DNA of 32,116 nucleotides from Dehalococcoidia bacterium (GCA_022825745.1 JAJDWF010000069.1:1-32116); one strand, 5' to 3'. Counted from the stretch's first letter, positions 21,907-30,710 are shown. Translations and numbers: made by a program. Notes: generated by a model not told the origin, from the sequence alone.

Positions 21907-23136
21907 CTACCACTCCGCCGGCAGGCTGACTACGCCGCGGATGTTGAGCAGGTTGTGGTATTCCAGCTGGTCGGGGTCGCTGGCGAACTTGAAGGGCGGG
22001 AACTTGCGGGTGATGGCGCGGAACGCCTCCTGACCCTCCAGCCGCGCCAGGTTCGCGCCCAGGCAGTGGTGGATGCCGCCGCCGAAGGCCACGTGAGGGT
22101 TCGGGTAGCGGGTGATGTCCAGATCCTCGGGGTTCTCGAAGGCCATGGGGTCGCGGTTGGCGGCGTTGATGATGACCATCACCTTTTCGCCCTCGCGGAT
22201 CTTCTGGCCGGCCAGCTCGATGTCCTCCAGGGCGATGCGGGGCGCGCGCTTGACCGGCGAGTCGTAGCGCAGCAGTTCCTCGGTGGCGCGCACCAGCAGG
22301 CTGTCGTCCTCCTTGAGCATGTTCCACTGGTCGGGGTTGCGCATCAGGGCCATGGTGCCGTTGCCCACCAGGTTGATGGTGGTCTGGTGGCCGGCGATGA
22401 GCAGCAGCAGCGTGTTGCCCAGCACTTCCTCGCGGCTCAACTCCCCCTCGCGCTCGCCGATGGCCAGCACCGACAGCAGGTCGTCGGACGGCTCGCTGAC
22501 CCGCGTCTCCACCAGGGGGTTCACGTAGTCGTTCAGCGTGGTGATGGCCTCGTGGACGCGGGTGTGGCGGTCGGGCGATTCCTGGTCCAGCGACAGCAAC
22601 TGCCGGGACAGGGTGCGGATGAACTCCCGGTCCTCGGCCGGCATCCCCAGCCAGTTGGCGATGACCAGCACCGGCATGGCGTTGGCGAAGTCCCTGAGCA
22701 CGTCCATCTCGCCGCTCTCGGGGTCGAAGTCCTTGAGCAGGTCCTGGATGATGTTCTGCACCATGGCGCGGAAACGGTTGTCGATGTACTTGGGGTTGAA
22801 GACCGGGTGGACGGTGCGGCGCATCCGCAGGTGGTCGGGCCGGTCGCGGCGGATGAACCAGTTGTTCATGTAGTCCAGGTTGAACTTGTACTTGGGGAAG
22901 TCCTCTTCCGAAATCGGCGGGCTGGGCGGCTTGTCGTCGCGCAGGAACACCTCGGACGAGAAGTGCTCCTGGTGGCGCAGCGCCCACACCACCGCCTCGT
23001 AGGACGTTACGACCCAGGTGTCGAACTTGGCGTTCCAATAGACGGGGGCTTCCTCGCGCAGCATGGCGTAGTACGGATAAGGATTCCGCAGGTTCTCCGG
23101 AGAGAGCAGCTCGTCGTGAATCCGGTCTTTCAGCAT
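21907..23136 (-). CDS. Cytochrome P450
   Basis: A 409-residue soluble bacterial P450. The I-helix oxygen-binding motif is AGHQT at 248-252, with Gln where Asp/Glu is usual. ExxR is Glu287-Arg290 (EELLR) and the haem loop FGGGIHHCLG at 351-360 carries ligand Cys358. This type uses ferredoxin partners and hydroxylates small molecules; no redox partner gene is adjacent. The ATG at 23136 has GAGG seven bases upstream. The substrate is unknown. It converges on the GlnR-like gene six bases away. Confidence 0.93.
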   Translation of the reverse strand: MLKDRIHDELLSPENLRNPYPYYAMLREEAPVYWNAKFDTWVVTSYEAVVWALRHQEHFSSEVFLRDDKPPSPPISEEDFPKYKFNLDYMNNWFIRRDRPDHLRMRRTVHPVFNPKYIDNRFRAMVQNIIQDLLKDFDPESGEMDVLRDFANAMPVLVIANWLGMPAEDREFIRTLSRQLLSLDQESPDRHTRVHEAITTLNDYVNPLVETRVSEPSDDLLSVLAIGEREGELSREEVLGNTLLLLIAGHQTTINLVGNGTMALMRNPDQWNMLKEDDSLLVRATEELLRYDSPVKRAPRIALEDIELAGQKIREGEKVMVIINAANRDPMAFENPEDLDITRYPNPHVAFGGGIHHCLGANLARLEGQEAFRAITRKFPPFKFASDPDQLEYHNLLNIRGVVSLPAEW

Positions 23137-23177
23137 CGTAAAGCCTCGCTAACAAGGTTTGAGTTGCGCTAATTTAG

Positions 23178-23215
23178 CCGCAACGCCGTTGGAGTGTCAA
23201 CCAACGGCGCTGCGG
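23178..23215. terminator. Strong hairpin between the giant protein gene and the P450 gene
   Basis: The inner stem pairs CGCCGTTGG (23184-23192) with CCAACGGCG (23201-23209) around an 8-base loop. The outer stem pairs CCGCA (23178-23182) with TGCGG (23211-23215), and the two are separated by one A/C mismatch. It lies 25 bases after the stop of the giant gene. No run of T follows on the minus strand, so it is a terminator-like or mRNA-stabilising structure. Confidence 0.55.
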
Positions 23216-23239
23216 CGAGACAACTGCACGGGGAGATGA

Positions 23240-26200
23240 CTACTCGCAGGTCGTCACCCCTCCCGGCTTGTCCGCCACACCGTCCAGCCAGGCCGTGAAC
23301 GCCTCGTCGTCCGGGGCGCACAGCCCAGTGTTGGCGATGGCCAGCCGTTGCAGGTTGGTCAGGCCGGTGAACCCCGACGGCAGCGCCCCGCTCAACCCGG
23401 TGTTGTCGTGCAGCGACAACCGCGTCAGACCCGTCAGGTTGCCCAGGCTCGCCGGCAGCCCACCGCTCAACTGGTTCCGCGCCAACCCGATGATGCTCAG
23501 GTTGGACAGGCTGCCCAACTCGGCCGGTATCGCCCCGCTGAGGCTGTTGCGGTTCATGGCCAGCCGGGTGAGGTTGGACAAATCGCCCAACTCGACGGGC
23601 AGCTCACCGCTGATGCTGTTCCGGTCCAGCGACAGCACTTCCAGGCTTTCCAGCTTGCCCAACTCGGGGGCCAGCGTTCCCACCAGGTTGTTGTCCCGCA
23701 ACGCCAGGTGCGTTACCTCGCCGTCCTCGTTGACGGTGATGCCGTGCCACTCGCCCAACGGTTGGCCGCTCAGCCAGCCGTCGTTGTCGGTCCAGTTCCC
23801 GCCGTCCGTAGCGTAGTAGAAGTCCCGCAGTACCTCCACCGTGCTGTCGTCGTCGGTCACGATGACGGTCACGAACCCGACGGTTACGCCGTCGTAGTTG
23901 CCGCCGCCGGCGGTGTGGCTGACGATTGCCAGTTCGTCATCCCGGTCCTCGTCCTCGCCGGCGCTGACGGTTACGGTCTGCGCAGACTGCCAGTTGCCGG
24001 TAGTGAAAGTGAGGCTGGCCGGCTCCGCCGTAACGTCGCCGTTGTCGCTGGACACCGTGATGGTGACGTTCTCCGTGGGTTCCACGTCCAGCACGACCGT
24101 GTACGTCGCGCCGTCGTCGCCCTCACGGACGCCCAGGCTGCTCGCGCTCACCGTTACGCTGCCCGGCTCAGGCTCCGGTTCCTGCTGGGCCGGCTGCGGC
24201 GTGGGTTCGTCGTCGTCGGTTATGGACACGTTCACACCCGGCACCGTAACGCTGACATACGCGGATTCGGGATCGGCTCCGATGCCGTGGAAGATGAGAC
24301 CTGTACCGTCCTCGGTATCGTCGTCGTGGGGCGCGCTGACGGTTACGGTCTGCGCCGTGTTCCAATTGCCCGACGTGAAGGTGAGATCGGCCGGCTGCGC
24401 CGTCACTCCGTTGGCGAACAGGGTAATCAGCACGTCACTCACGGGCTGCGCGTCCAGCGCCACCGTGTACGTCGCCGACCCGCCCTCGTTCACGCTCAAG
24501 CTGGTCGGATGCACCGTCACCCCGGCGGTGTCGTCGTCGCTCACGCTGACGGACACCGACGCCACGTCAATCCCGGCGTACCCTTGGGCCCCGCTGACCG
24601 CGTGGCTGATGGTGGCGCTGTCGTCCACCGCGTCGTCGTCCTGAGACGCCCGGACGGTAACCGTCTGCGCCGTATCCCAGTTGTCCCGCGTAAACGTCAG
24701 GCTGGCCGGCTGCGTCGTAACGTCGCCGTTGCTGCTGCTCATCGCGATGACCACGTCGCCCGACGGCTGCCCGTCCAGCACCACCGTGTAGCTCGCCGAC
24801 CCGCCGCCCTCGTTGACCGATACCGGGTCGGCAGCGGTTACCGTTACGCCGGCGCGGTTGTTCTGGGCCGTATCTAGGCCGCCGCCGGGCTGGTCGGGCG
24901 CGATGAGTTGCACCACCATGTATTCGGGCTCGCCGTAGTAATGCGTGTGCAGGTCGTCGGGGAAGCGGATCCACAGCCCCTTGCCTTGCAGGTCCACGCT
25001 CCGCGCCCACAGCGACACCACCACCCGCGAGCTTGACACCCGCTCCACGCCCGTCACCACCACGCTGCGCGTCACGATGAACGGATAGCAGTTGTCGTAG
25101 TACTTCGCCTCGGAGCAGTCGTTCAGCCAACCCAGCTGCGACCGGTAATACCGGCCCTCAACCAGCCGCTCCCACTCCACACCCTGCACGTCCACCGTCA
25201 GCCGCGCCCCGTGCAGGTTGTCCTCCGTCAACTCCGAGGGCTCCGTCCGCACCAGCCGCGCTCCGAACGCCGGCGTCGTCTCCGACACCGATGCCGAGGG
25301 TTCCCCGTCCGGCGCCCGCGTCTTGGTCGCCACCACCCGCACTGTGTATTGCGTATCCGGCAGCAACGCGCCGATGGTGTACCGAGTGGGCCGAACATTC
25401 ACCGACGAGCCAAAGGCCGCTGGCGGACTCCATTCCAACCGGTAACCCGTGGCATCGTCCACCGGGTCCCAGGTCACCCTGACCTTCAGCGGGCCGGGCG
25501 TTACCCGCACGTTCTGCACCTGCCCCGGCGCCTGTTCGTCCACCGCCTTGACATCCGCAACTGCCGTTATCGTCCCGATGCTGGTGTGCGCCAGGGTGAA
25601 CTCCACCCGCAGCACGCGGTCGGTGTCGAAATCAGTGCCGTCGTAGGCCAGCCTGACCAGCATACGCTCGTCCGACACCCGGGTCACGTCGGCAATCGTG
25701 GTCGTGACGCCGGGCACGCCGGAGACGGTTACCGTCGCCCGGTCCAGACGCGGCGCCCACGGATCGTAGATCCCGGGCAGCAGGTCCACCGTCAGCACCG
25801 CCCCGTCCAGGTTGCCTTCGGTCAGCGGCGACGGATCCGTGGACGACACGATGGCATGGCCCGGCTGCGTCGTTACTCTGTATGCATCCGAGAAGTTGCC
25901 GTTGGCGGCGAAGTTGCTGTTGGCGCGAACCCGCACCATGTACTCGGTGTCGCCCAGCAGCCCGCTTATGCCGGCGCGGGTCGTTGACCCGCCGGGGACG
26001 TCACGAATGGTGACGTCGGACGCATCGCCGCTCCTTCTCACCGACACCCGATAGCCGTCGGCGTGGTCCACGGTCCCCCAGGTCACCGTCAGGCTGGCCG
26101 GCCCCGGCTCGGCGCCAACTCCCGTCACCTTGTCCGGCGTCGGCGCTTGTATCACCGTCACCGTGTCCGACGTGAGTGACGTCCCGGCCGCATTGGCCGA

Positions 26201-29017
26201 ACCATCCACCACCACCTGCAATGATATGGTAGTGACGAAGTTCCCGCTGAAGTCCAGCGTCAAGACCGCCCGCGTGTTGCTCACCCGGTTCACCGACGCC
26301 ACCGACAGCCCGGCTACGTTTTGCGGCAGCAGCCCGAAATCGCTGGCGTCAAGGCTCGATGCATACGTCGTCCCCACCAGGTCCACCGTCACCGTACCGC
26401 CGTTCAGTCCGCGTTCGGTCAGCGGCGACGGGTTGGTGGTGAAAAGCGTTGCGCTGATGTTTATCGTCGCCTGGTCAGCGTCGGCGGTGTTGCTGTATAG
26501 GCCCTGCCGGTCGGAGTTGTCCGCCCGGATACGGAAGTCGTACCTGGTGTTGAGTTGCAGACCGTGGCCCATATTAACCGTGAGACTCGTCGCGCCGCCG
26601 GGGGCCGTCGTGTTCCCTGTAGCTCCGTTTGTCGACCAGTCGCTGCCGGATACGTCGGGCCGCCACTCGACCTGGTACCCGGTCAGGGCCTTGCCGCCGT
26701 TGGACGGCGCGGTCCAGGACAGGGTAACGGCCACTTCCGATGTGGATGCCGTCGCCGAAAGGTTGCTGACTGCCCCCGGCTTGCCGGCGACTGTCACCGG
26801 CTCCGTATATGGGCTGCTCCCTGCCGGATTAATCGCGCGGACACGATACTCGAAGGGTTCGTGCAAGTTGCTCCTGACGGAATCGTCCATGGTATCTGTG
26901 GGACTGCCCTGGTCGTTTCCCGGCCACGATTGCGGGTGGACCCGAAGTTGGTAGCCGTACTCCGTGGCTGCAACGTTCGCCGGCGGGTCCCAGGTCAACC
27001 GGTCGGTGCCATTGTCGTCGTCATTGAGCGCAAAGGCCATGAAGTTCCGCGGCGCCTCCGGCACGATGTAGTTCGTCGTCGCGCTGGCCGTGTTCGACCA
27101 GGGGCCGCAGTTGGTTAAGGCCATAGTCTCGCAAGCCCGCACCCGGAACTCGTGCAGCGTGCCGGGATCCAGACCGGCGCGTTGTCTTGACCGGCTATTG
27201 AGATTATTGCTGCCTCCTGCATCCTCCCACTCGTCCGCGCCCGCGATCCTGAACTCGGGTTGGTACCACCCGAAAGTCCCGCCGGTGCCTGCGGCGGGCG
27301 CGTCCCATGTGAAATCAATGCGCGTCGTGCTATGCGTGGTCGCCACGACGTTCAGCACCTTGCCCGGCGGGTCTGTCGAAACGGCAGCATTCGTCGTCGC
27401 GGTGGCCGTGTCCGACCAGGGTCCGCAATTGATTTGCTCCATGGCGCAAGCTCGCACCCGGAACTCGTACATAGTGCCGCGAAGCAGATTGCCGCGCTGT
27501 CTTGAACGGCTATTGGGATTGTTGCTACCTCCGGCATCCTGCCAGTCCTCGGCCGCGACCCTGTATTGGGGTTCATACCACCCGAAAGCCGTTCCGCTAC
27601 CTTCGGCGGGAGGGTCCCACGTGAAATCAATGCGGGTCGCGCTAGCAGTGGTCGCCACGACGTTCAGCACCTTGCCCGGCGGCCCCACAGTAGCCCAGTT
27701 CGCATTGCTGGTGGTCGTGGCTGAGTTCACCGCTGCCACCCGGAAGCCGTACTCGACGTCTGCCTCCAGGCCGGTGACGTCGTATTGCAGGGGATCGGGC
27801 GGAGGGGTCAGAACCTCAGGGTTGCTCCAGGTGGTTTCGTCCGGTTTGCTCCATTGGACCAGGTAGTCGGTGATGGTGGCGCCGCCGTCGCTCACCGGAG
27901 CTGCCCAGGTCAGGCGCACGCTGGTGCTGCTCTGGCGCGTCGCCACCAGGTTCTGCGGCGCCGGCGGCGGATCCGCCGGGGCCATTGTTGCCTCGACCGA
28001 GCCGTCGCCGGGGTGGAAGAAGCTCACCCGGTCCTCGTTGTCGGCGCGGTGGCGGAAGTTGTAGGTGGTGCCGCCCATCAGCCCGTCGGCATCCGTCAGC
28101 GTCACGCTGGTTGCGGTGCCGACGGGCTTCGAGCCAATGGGGCCGTCGGTGCCCCAGTTGTTGTTGGAGTCCCGCCGCCACTGCACGATGTAGTTGGTGA
28201 TATCCTTGCCGCCGGTGTTGGTCGGTGCCGGCCAGGACAACGAGACCGACACTCCGGTTGTCGCCGCCGTCGCCGTCATGGTGCCGAGACCGGTGGGATA
28301 CGTGGCGATGTGGACCGTGTTGGAGGCGGCGCCGTCGCCCGCGATGTTGACGGCCCGCACCTGGTATTCGTAGGTCTTTAGCTGGTCGGGGGTGGTCGCC
28401 CCTTTGTCCACTCCGAAGGCGGTTCCTGTGGACATCGTCGAGGTCCAGTCTCCCCAGTTGGTTTCGCCTTGTTCCCGGGAGCGGTACTCATAGTCCGTTA
28501 TGGGCGAGCCGCCGCTATTGGGCGCGGTCCAGGTCAGCGGGTCGGTTCTCCTGTTTTGTGGCTTTTCGTAGTTCAGCACCGGCGCGGCGGGCGCCGTGGC
28601 CCCGTCGGGCGCGGCGGTGTGAGTGGTCAGCGTCGCGGCAGTGTCGCTGCGGTGGTTGCAGGCGCCATCCGAACAGGAGTGGACCTGAATGTCGTAATAG
28701 GTTCCCGCAGCGAGAGAGCTAATCGCTCGCGAAGTCGAGGAAGAACTGGGGCGGATCAGCTGATCATCAAGGTCGAAGCTTGATGCTGTACTGAGCTTCC
28801 AGCCGATCACGTAGTGGGTCACCCCGGAAGCGTCAGCAGGCGCGCTCCACACTACGGTAATCGACGAGGTGGAGTCTGCGGTCTTGGTAAGGTTCGTCGG
28901 CGGGTCAACGTGGTCGGCCTGCGCGGTGCGCTCCGGCGCGGCGACGAACACCGCCAGCAGGGCCAGCGCCAGCACACCGGCCAGGGGCAGCAGGGGCCAT
29001 CTCAGCGAGGGAGTCAT
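23240..29017 (-). CDS. Giant secreted FN3 / Calx-beta / LRR surface protein
   Basis: A 1,925-residue exported protein. It has a signal peptide at 1-34 (WPLLPLAGVLALALLAVFVA) and eight fibronectin type III domains to about 850. Three copies of a ~100-residue module beginning PSPLTE (about 856, 1056, 1254) follow, the first two each followed by an FN3 domain. Then come three Calx-beta-like domains (about 1389, 1497, 1620) with acidic SDDD/TDDDE calcium-type ends, and a plant-type leucine-rich repeat region from about 1726 (DGGNWTDNDGWLSG, then five to six LxxLxLxxNxLSGxLP repeats). It ends in DKPGGVTTCE with no visible sortase or dockerin signal. The ATG at 29017 is chosen for its signal peptide and the GGGAGGGGGCG upstream; an open frame continues through the poly-G tract. 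It is likely an adhesin or carbohydrate-binding surface protein. Confidence 0.87.
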   Translation of the reverse strand: MTPSLRWPLLPLAGVLALALLAVFVAAPERTAQADHVDPPTNLTKTADSTSSITVVWSAPADASGVTHYVIGWKLSTASSFDLDDQLIRPSSSSTSRAISSLAAGTYYDIQVHSCSDGACNHRSDTAATLTTHTAAPDGATAPAAPVLNYEKPQNRRTDPLTWTAPNSGGSPITDYEYRSREQGETNWGDWTSTMSTGTAFGVDKGATTPDQLKTYEYQVRAVNIAGDGAASNTVHIATYPTGLGTMTATAATTGVSVSLSWPAPTNTGGKDITNYIVQWRRDSNNNWGTDGPIGSKPVGTATSVTLTDADGLMGGTTYNFRHRADNEDRVSFFHPGDGSVEATMAPADPPPAPQNLVATRQSSTSVRLTWAAPVSDGGATITDYLVQWSKPDETTWSNPEVLTPPPDPLQYDVTGLEADVEYGFRVAAVNSATTTSNANWATVGPPGKVLNVVATTASATRIDFTWDPPAEGSGTAFGWYEPQYRVAAEDWQDAGGSNNPNSRSRQRGNLLRGTMYEFRVRACAMEQINCGPWSDTATATTNAAVSTDPPGKVLNVVATTHSTTRIDFTWDAPAAGTGGTFGWYQPEFRIAGADEWEDAGGSNNLNSRSRQRAGLDPGTLHEFRVRACETMALTNCGPWSNTASATTNYIVPEAPRNFMAFALNDDDNGTDRLTWDPPANVAATEYGYQLRVHPQSWPGNDQGSPTDTMDDSVRSNLHEPFEYRVRAINPAGSSPYTEPVTVAGKPGAVSNLSATASTSEVAVTLSWTAPSNGGKALTGYQVEWRPDVSGSDWSTNGATGNTTAPGGATSLTVNMGHGLQLNTRYDFRIRADNSDRQGLYSNTADADQATINISATLFTTNPSPLTERGLNGGTVTVDLVGTTYASSLDASDFGLLPQNVAGLSVASVNRVSNTRAVLTLDFSGNFVTTISLQVVVDGSANAAGTSLTSDTVTVIQAPTPDKVTGVGAEPGPASLTVTWGTVDHADGYRVSVRRSGDASDVTIRDVPGGSTTRAGISGLLGDTEYMVRVRANSNFAANGNFSDAYRVTTQPGHAIVSSTDPSPLTEGNLDGAVLTVDLLPGIYDPWAPRLDRATVTVSGVPGVTTTIADVTRVSDERMLVRLAYDGTDFDTDRVLRVEFTLAHTSIGTITAVADVKAVDEQAPGQVQNVRVTPGPLKVRVTWDPVDDATGYRLEWSPPAAFGSSVNVRPTRYTIGALLPDTQYTVRVVATKTRAPDGEPSASVSETTPAFGARLVRTEPSELTEDNLHGARLTVDVQGVEWERLVEGRYYRSQLGWLNDCSEAKYYDNCYPFIVTRSVVVTGVERVSSSRVVVSLWARSVDLQGKGLWIRFPDDLHTHYYGEPEYMVVQLIAPDQPGGGLDTAQNNRAGVTVTAADPVSVNEGGGSASYTVVLDGQPSGDVVIAMSSSNGDVTTQPASLTFTRDNWDTAQTVTVRASQDDDAVDDSATISHAVSGAQGYAGIDVASVSVSVSDDDTAGVTVHPTSLSVNEGGSATYTVALDAQPVSDVLITLFANGVTAQPADLTFTSGNWNTAQTVTVSAPHDDDTEDGTGLIFHGIGADPESAYVSVTVPGVNVSITDDDEPTPQPAQQEPEPEPGSVTVSASSLGVREGDDGATYTVVLDVEPTENVTITVSSDNGDVTAEPASLTFTTGNWQSAQTVTVSAGEDEDRDDELAIVSHTAGGGNYDGVTVGFVTVIVTDDDSTVEVLRDFYYATDGGNWTDNDGWLSGQPLGEWHGITVNEDGEVTHLALRDNNLVGTLAPELGKLESLEVLSLDRNSISGELPVELGDLSNLTRLAMNRNSLSGAIPAELGSLSNLSIIGLARNQLSGGLPASLGNLTGLTRLSLHDNTGLSGALPSGFTGLTNLQRLAIANTGLCAPDDEAFTAWLDGVADKPGGVTTCE
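27059..27682 (-). repeat. Tandem duplication of a 312-bp FN3 unit
   Basis: Two consecutive FN3 domains (beginning PPGKVLNVVATT, about residues 446 and 550) repeat at a period of exactly 312 bases. The segment CTTGCCCGGC occurs at 27671 and 27359, and the SRSRQR and ACxxxxxxNCGPWS segments align. It looks like a recent unequal-crossover duplication. Confidence 0.75.
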
Positions 29018-29049
29018 GACGCGCCCCCTCCCGAGCAGAACGGATATTC

Positions 29050-29062
29050 GGGGGGGGGGGGG
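29050..29062. repeat. 13-nt G homopolymer tract upstream of the giant gene
   Basis: Thirteen consecutive G bases on the plus strand, 33 bases upstream of the start codon of the giant surface-protein gene. It could be a slip-prone phase-variation tract or a sequencing/assembly homopolymer artefact. Confidence 0.85.
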
Positions 29063-29342
29063 CAATTAGCGCTGTGCCGTCGGCTGCTGCCGTTATTCAA
29101 CATTATCCGTATCTCCCTCAGCCAATATGCGGCCCGGCCCAACGGCCAATGTACACGCCGAAAATGTCATATCCGGTGAACGCCGGCGATTTTACCACGC
29201 AAACACACAAAAACCAGCATATTCCGACACCAATTCCCAAAAATCCCGGTGCCCCCCCGGTGGCAGGCGGGCGCGGCGCGGAGGTGTGGGAGGGCATGCT
29301 AGAATGGCGGCAAAGCGACGCCCGCCATCAGGAGCGACCACC
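29063..29342. other. Divergent intergenic region without genes
   Basis: About 280 bases between the giant gene's leader and the antitoxin gene. It holds an A-rich stretch near 29185-29245. An extended -10 TGCTAGAAT at 29297-29305, 38 bases before the antitoxin ATG, is the only regulatory element I can support. No small ORF with a ribosome binding site was seen. Confidence 0.4.
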
Positions 29343-29636
29343 ATGGCCACCAGGACCGTAAATGCCAGATTCACCGACGGGGTCCTCACCCCGCTGGAGC
29401 CGCTGGACCTCCCCGAAGGCGTCCTGGTCGAGCTGAATATCCAGACCCTCGACGACCCCGGCCCGGATTCACCGGTTCAGGCCACAGGGAAAACCGGGTT
29501 CACGGTTGTGCCCAATCGCAGCGGACTTGCCCCTGGGGTTGACGCCGGGAACCTCAAGGACGTGATCCACGATCTGGAAGACGAGGAATTTCTGGAGAAG
29601 CTTGCCCCATCATCGTGCCGGACCTTGACCTTCTGA
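29343..29636 (+). CDS. AF2212-like antitoxin (DUF104 type)
   Basis: A 97-residue protein beginning MATRTVNARFTDGVLTPLEP and LDLPEGVLVELNIQT, the characteristic swapped-hairpin N-terminus of AF2212-like antitoxins. A long acidic C-terminal tail follows. AGGAG lies eight bases before the ATG. Its last 22 bases overlap the PIN toxin gene, as expected for a toxin-antitoxin pair. The extended -10 TGCTAGAAT precedes it. Confidence 0.82.
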   Translation: MATRTVNARFTDGVLTPLEPLDLPEGVLVELNIQTLDDPGPDSPVQATGKTGFTVVPNRSGLAPGVDAGNLKDVIHDLEDEEFLEKLAPSSCRTLTF

Positions 29637-30040
29637 TATTCGCCTATAACGACGGGAGCGAATTCCATCGTGAAGCGGCAGAGTGGTGGGCGGAACTGGT
29701 CAACGGTACGGAAACGGTAGGGATGCCGTGGCAAGTATCCAACGGGTTCGTCAGACAGATGGCGAACCCTCGAGTGGTAGAGCGACCCTGGACTCCGGCT
29801 CAGGCAACCCTAGTGGTCGCGGGATGGTTCGGCAGTGACGCCATCGTGGCCCTCAACCCCGGCCCACGATACCTGGAAATTCTCGAAGAAATCCTTGCCA
29901 CAGCGGAAGCCACTTCGAGGCTGGTCGCCGACGCCACCATCGCGGCCTTGGCCATAGAAAACGACGCCGAGGTCCACACCAACAACGCCAGGGATTTCCA
30001 GAGGTTTCCCAGACTGCTCTGGCGGAATCCCCTTGCGTAG
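29615..30040 (+). CDS. vapC: PIN-domain (VapC-like) toxin
   Basis: A 141-residue PIN-domain RNase. The N-terminal PDLDLLIFAYN corresponds to the usual PDVNLLIYAYN strand with the first metal-binding aspartate (Asp3). Asp106 in VADATIAALA and Asp127 in NARDFQRF give the other acidic sites; the usual TxDxDF motif reads TNNARDF, so one Asp is Asn. The start is GTG at 29615; no ATG or better start is available and the antitoxin overlaps. VapC-type proteins cut specific RNAs when the antitoxin is lost. Confidence 0.83.
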   Translation: MPDLDLLIFAYNDGSEFHREAAEWWAELVNGTETVGMPWQVSNGFVRQMANPRVVERPWTPAQATLVVAGWFGSDAIVALNPGPRYLEILEEILATAEATSRLVADATIAALAIENDAEVHTNNARDFQRFPRLLWRNPLA

Positions 30041-30078
30041 GCTTTAGTACGACCACACTTTCCGTGCCCCGTAACCCG

Positions 30079-30462
30079 TCACCCCAACGCCTCTATCGCC
30101 ACCGGCCCGCCCCTTTCCACCGCAATGTTCAAATTGTGCCCGTCTAGGAGCAGCATACCTACCAACGGGGTCGTATCGGCCTCATCGGCCTCGATGAACC
30201 TAGCCGCGCCGTCCCACAGCACAGTGATGCCCCAAACGTCAAAGTCAACCTCGCTGCCGTCAGCCAGGGTCCCCGAGCTTATGCTGATGAAGGGAAGTCC
30301 CAGCTCCGCTACCAATGCCGGCGTCACGGTCAGGAACCCGTTGTAGCCGGTATCTATCACGGCGTTTATTTCTGTCGTCTGTCCCGCCGGGCCGCGCAGG
30401 GTAAGAGTCACGACGGCTTCATAGGCGGAGTTCACTACACCTTCTATCACCGGGCGCCCCAC
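30079..30462 (-). CDS. Retropepsin-like (clan AA) aspartic protease
   Basis: A 127-residue single-domain protein with the aspartic-protease motif AVIDTGYNGFLTV (Asp37-Thr-Gly) and, later, LVGMLLLDGHNLNI, the hydrophobic-hydrophobic-Gly partner. It is half the size of pepsins, so it should act as a homodimer like retroviral proteases. The target is unknown. The GTG at 30462 is the best start: the -10 TATAAT is 26 bases upstream and no good Shine-Dalgarno is visible, so translation may start from a short leader. Confidence 0.85.
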   Translation of the reverse strand: MGRPVIEGVVNSAYEAVVTLTLRGPAGQTTEINAVIDTGYNGFLTVTPALVAELGLPFISISSGTLADGSEVDFDVWGITVLWDGAARFIEADEADTTPLVGMLLLDGHNLNIAVERGGPVAIEALG

Positions 30463-30480
30463 CGAGACTGCAAACCAAAT

Positions 30481-30500
30481 TTAGGGAATTATATCCCTAA
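30481..30500. promoter_or_regulatory. Palindrome centred on the protease promoter -10
   Basis: TTAGGGA (30481-30487) and TCCCTAA (30494-30500) form a perfect dyad around ATTATA, which on the minus strand is the -10 hexamer TATAAT. A protein binding this palindrome would block the protease promoter. Confidence 0.6.
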
Positions 30501-30512
30501 CTACACAAAGCG

Positions 30513-30538
30513 AGGGGGCGGCTACTTGGCCGCCCCCT
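30513..30538. terminator. GC-rich hairpin at the end of the AT-hook gene
   Basis: The 10-bp arms AGGGGGCGGC and GCCGCCCCCT flank a 6-base loop. The hairpin overlaps the last codons and stop (TAG, 30524-30522) of the small minus-strand gene. A weak T-rich stretch follows on the plus strand only, so termination is plausible but not certain. Confidence 0.6.
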
Positions 30539-30686
30539 GATTTTCGTCGTCTTTGAGATAGTCCCACTGGTGGTCGGGTGGCACTCGCAGGAACGCCTCG
30601 GCCAATTCCTCGGGCGTGGCGTTGATGGGTTCCGGCGCAGACTTGGGTGGCCGGCCACGTCGGGGCGGCTTTTTGTCTTTGGGCAT
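30522..30686 (-). CDS. Small AT-hook-like basic protein
   Basis: A 54-residue protein beginning MPKDKKPPRRGRPPKSAPEP. RRGRPPK is the AT-hook core (GRP flanked by basic residues), which binds the minor groove of A+T-rich DNA. The rest (ATPEELAEAFLRVPPDHQWD) is a short acidic helix. GGAGGT lies six bases before the ATG, and TACAAT on the minus strand (30710-30705) is a likely -10 about 20 bases upstream of the start. An open frame continues upstream to 30767 but lacks a ribosome binding site there. It is a DNA-binding candidate of unknown role. Confidence 0.65.
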   Translation of the reverse strand: MPKDKKPPRRGRPPKSAPEPINATPEELAEAFLRVPPDHQWDYLKDDENQGAAK

Positions 30687-30704
30687 GGCGCACCTCCACG
30701 GCCT

Positions 30705-30710
30705 ATTGTA
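30705..30710 (-). promoter_or_regulatory. -10-like TACAAT for the AT-hook gene
   Basis: TACAAT on the minus strand, 18 bases before the ATG at 30686, close enough for a very short leader with its GGAGGT site. Confidence 0.42.

Noticed and set aside
23348-24877. 509-residue plus-strand open frame
   Set aside because: Complement of the Calx-beta and LRR part of the giant gene; its Arg/Val-rich repeats only mirror the repeats on the other strand.
23240-29017. CRISPR-like regular repeats in the giant gene
   Set aside because: The repetition is at protein-domain scale with divergent copies, not short identical repeats with unique spacers.
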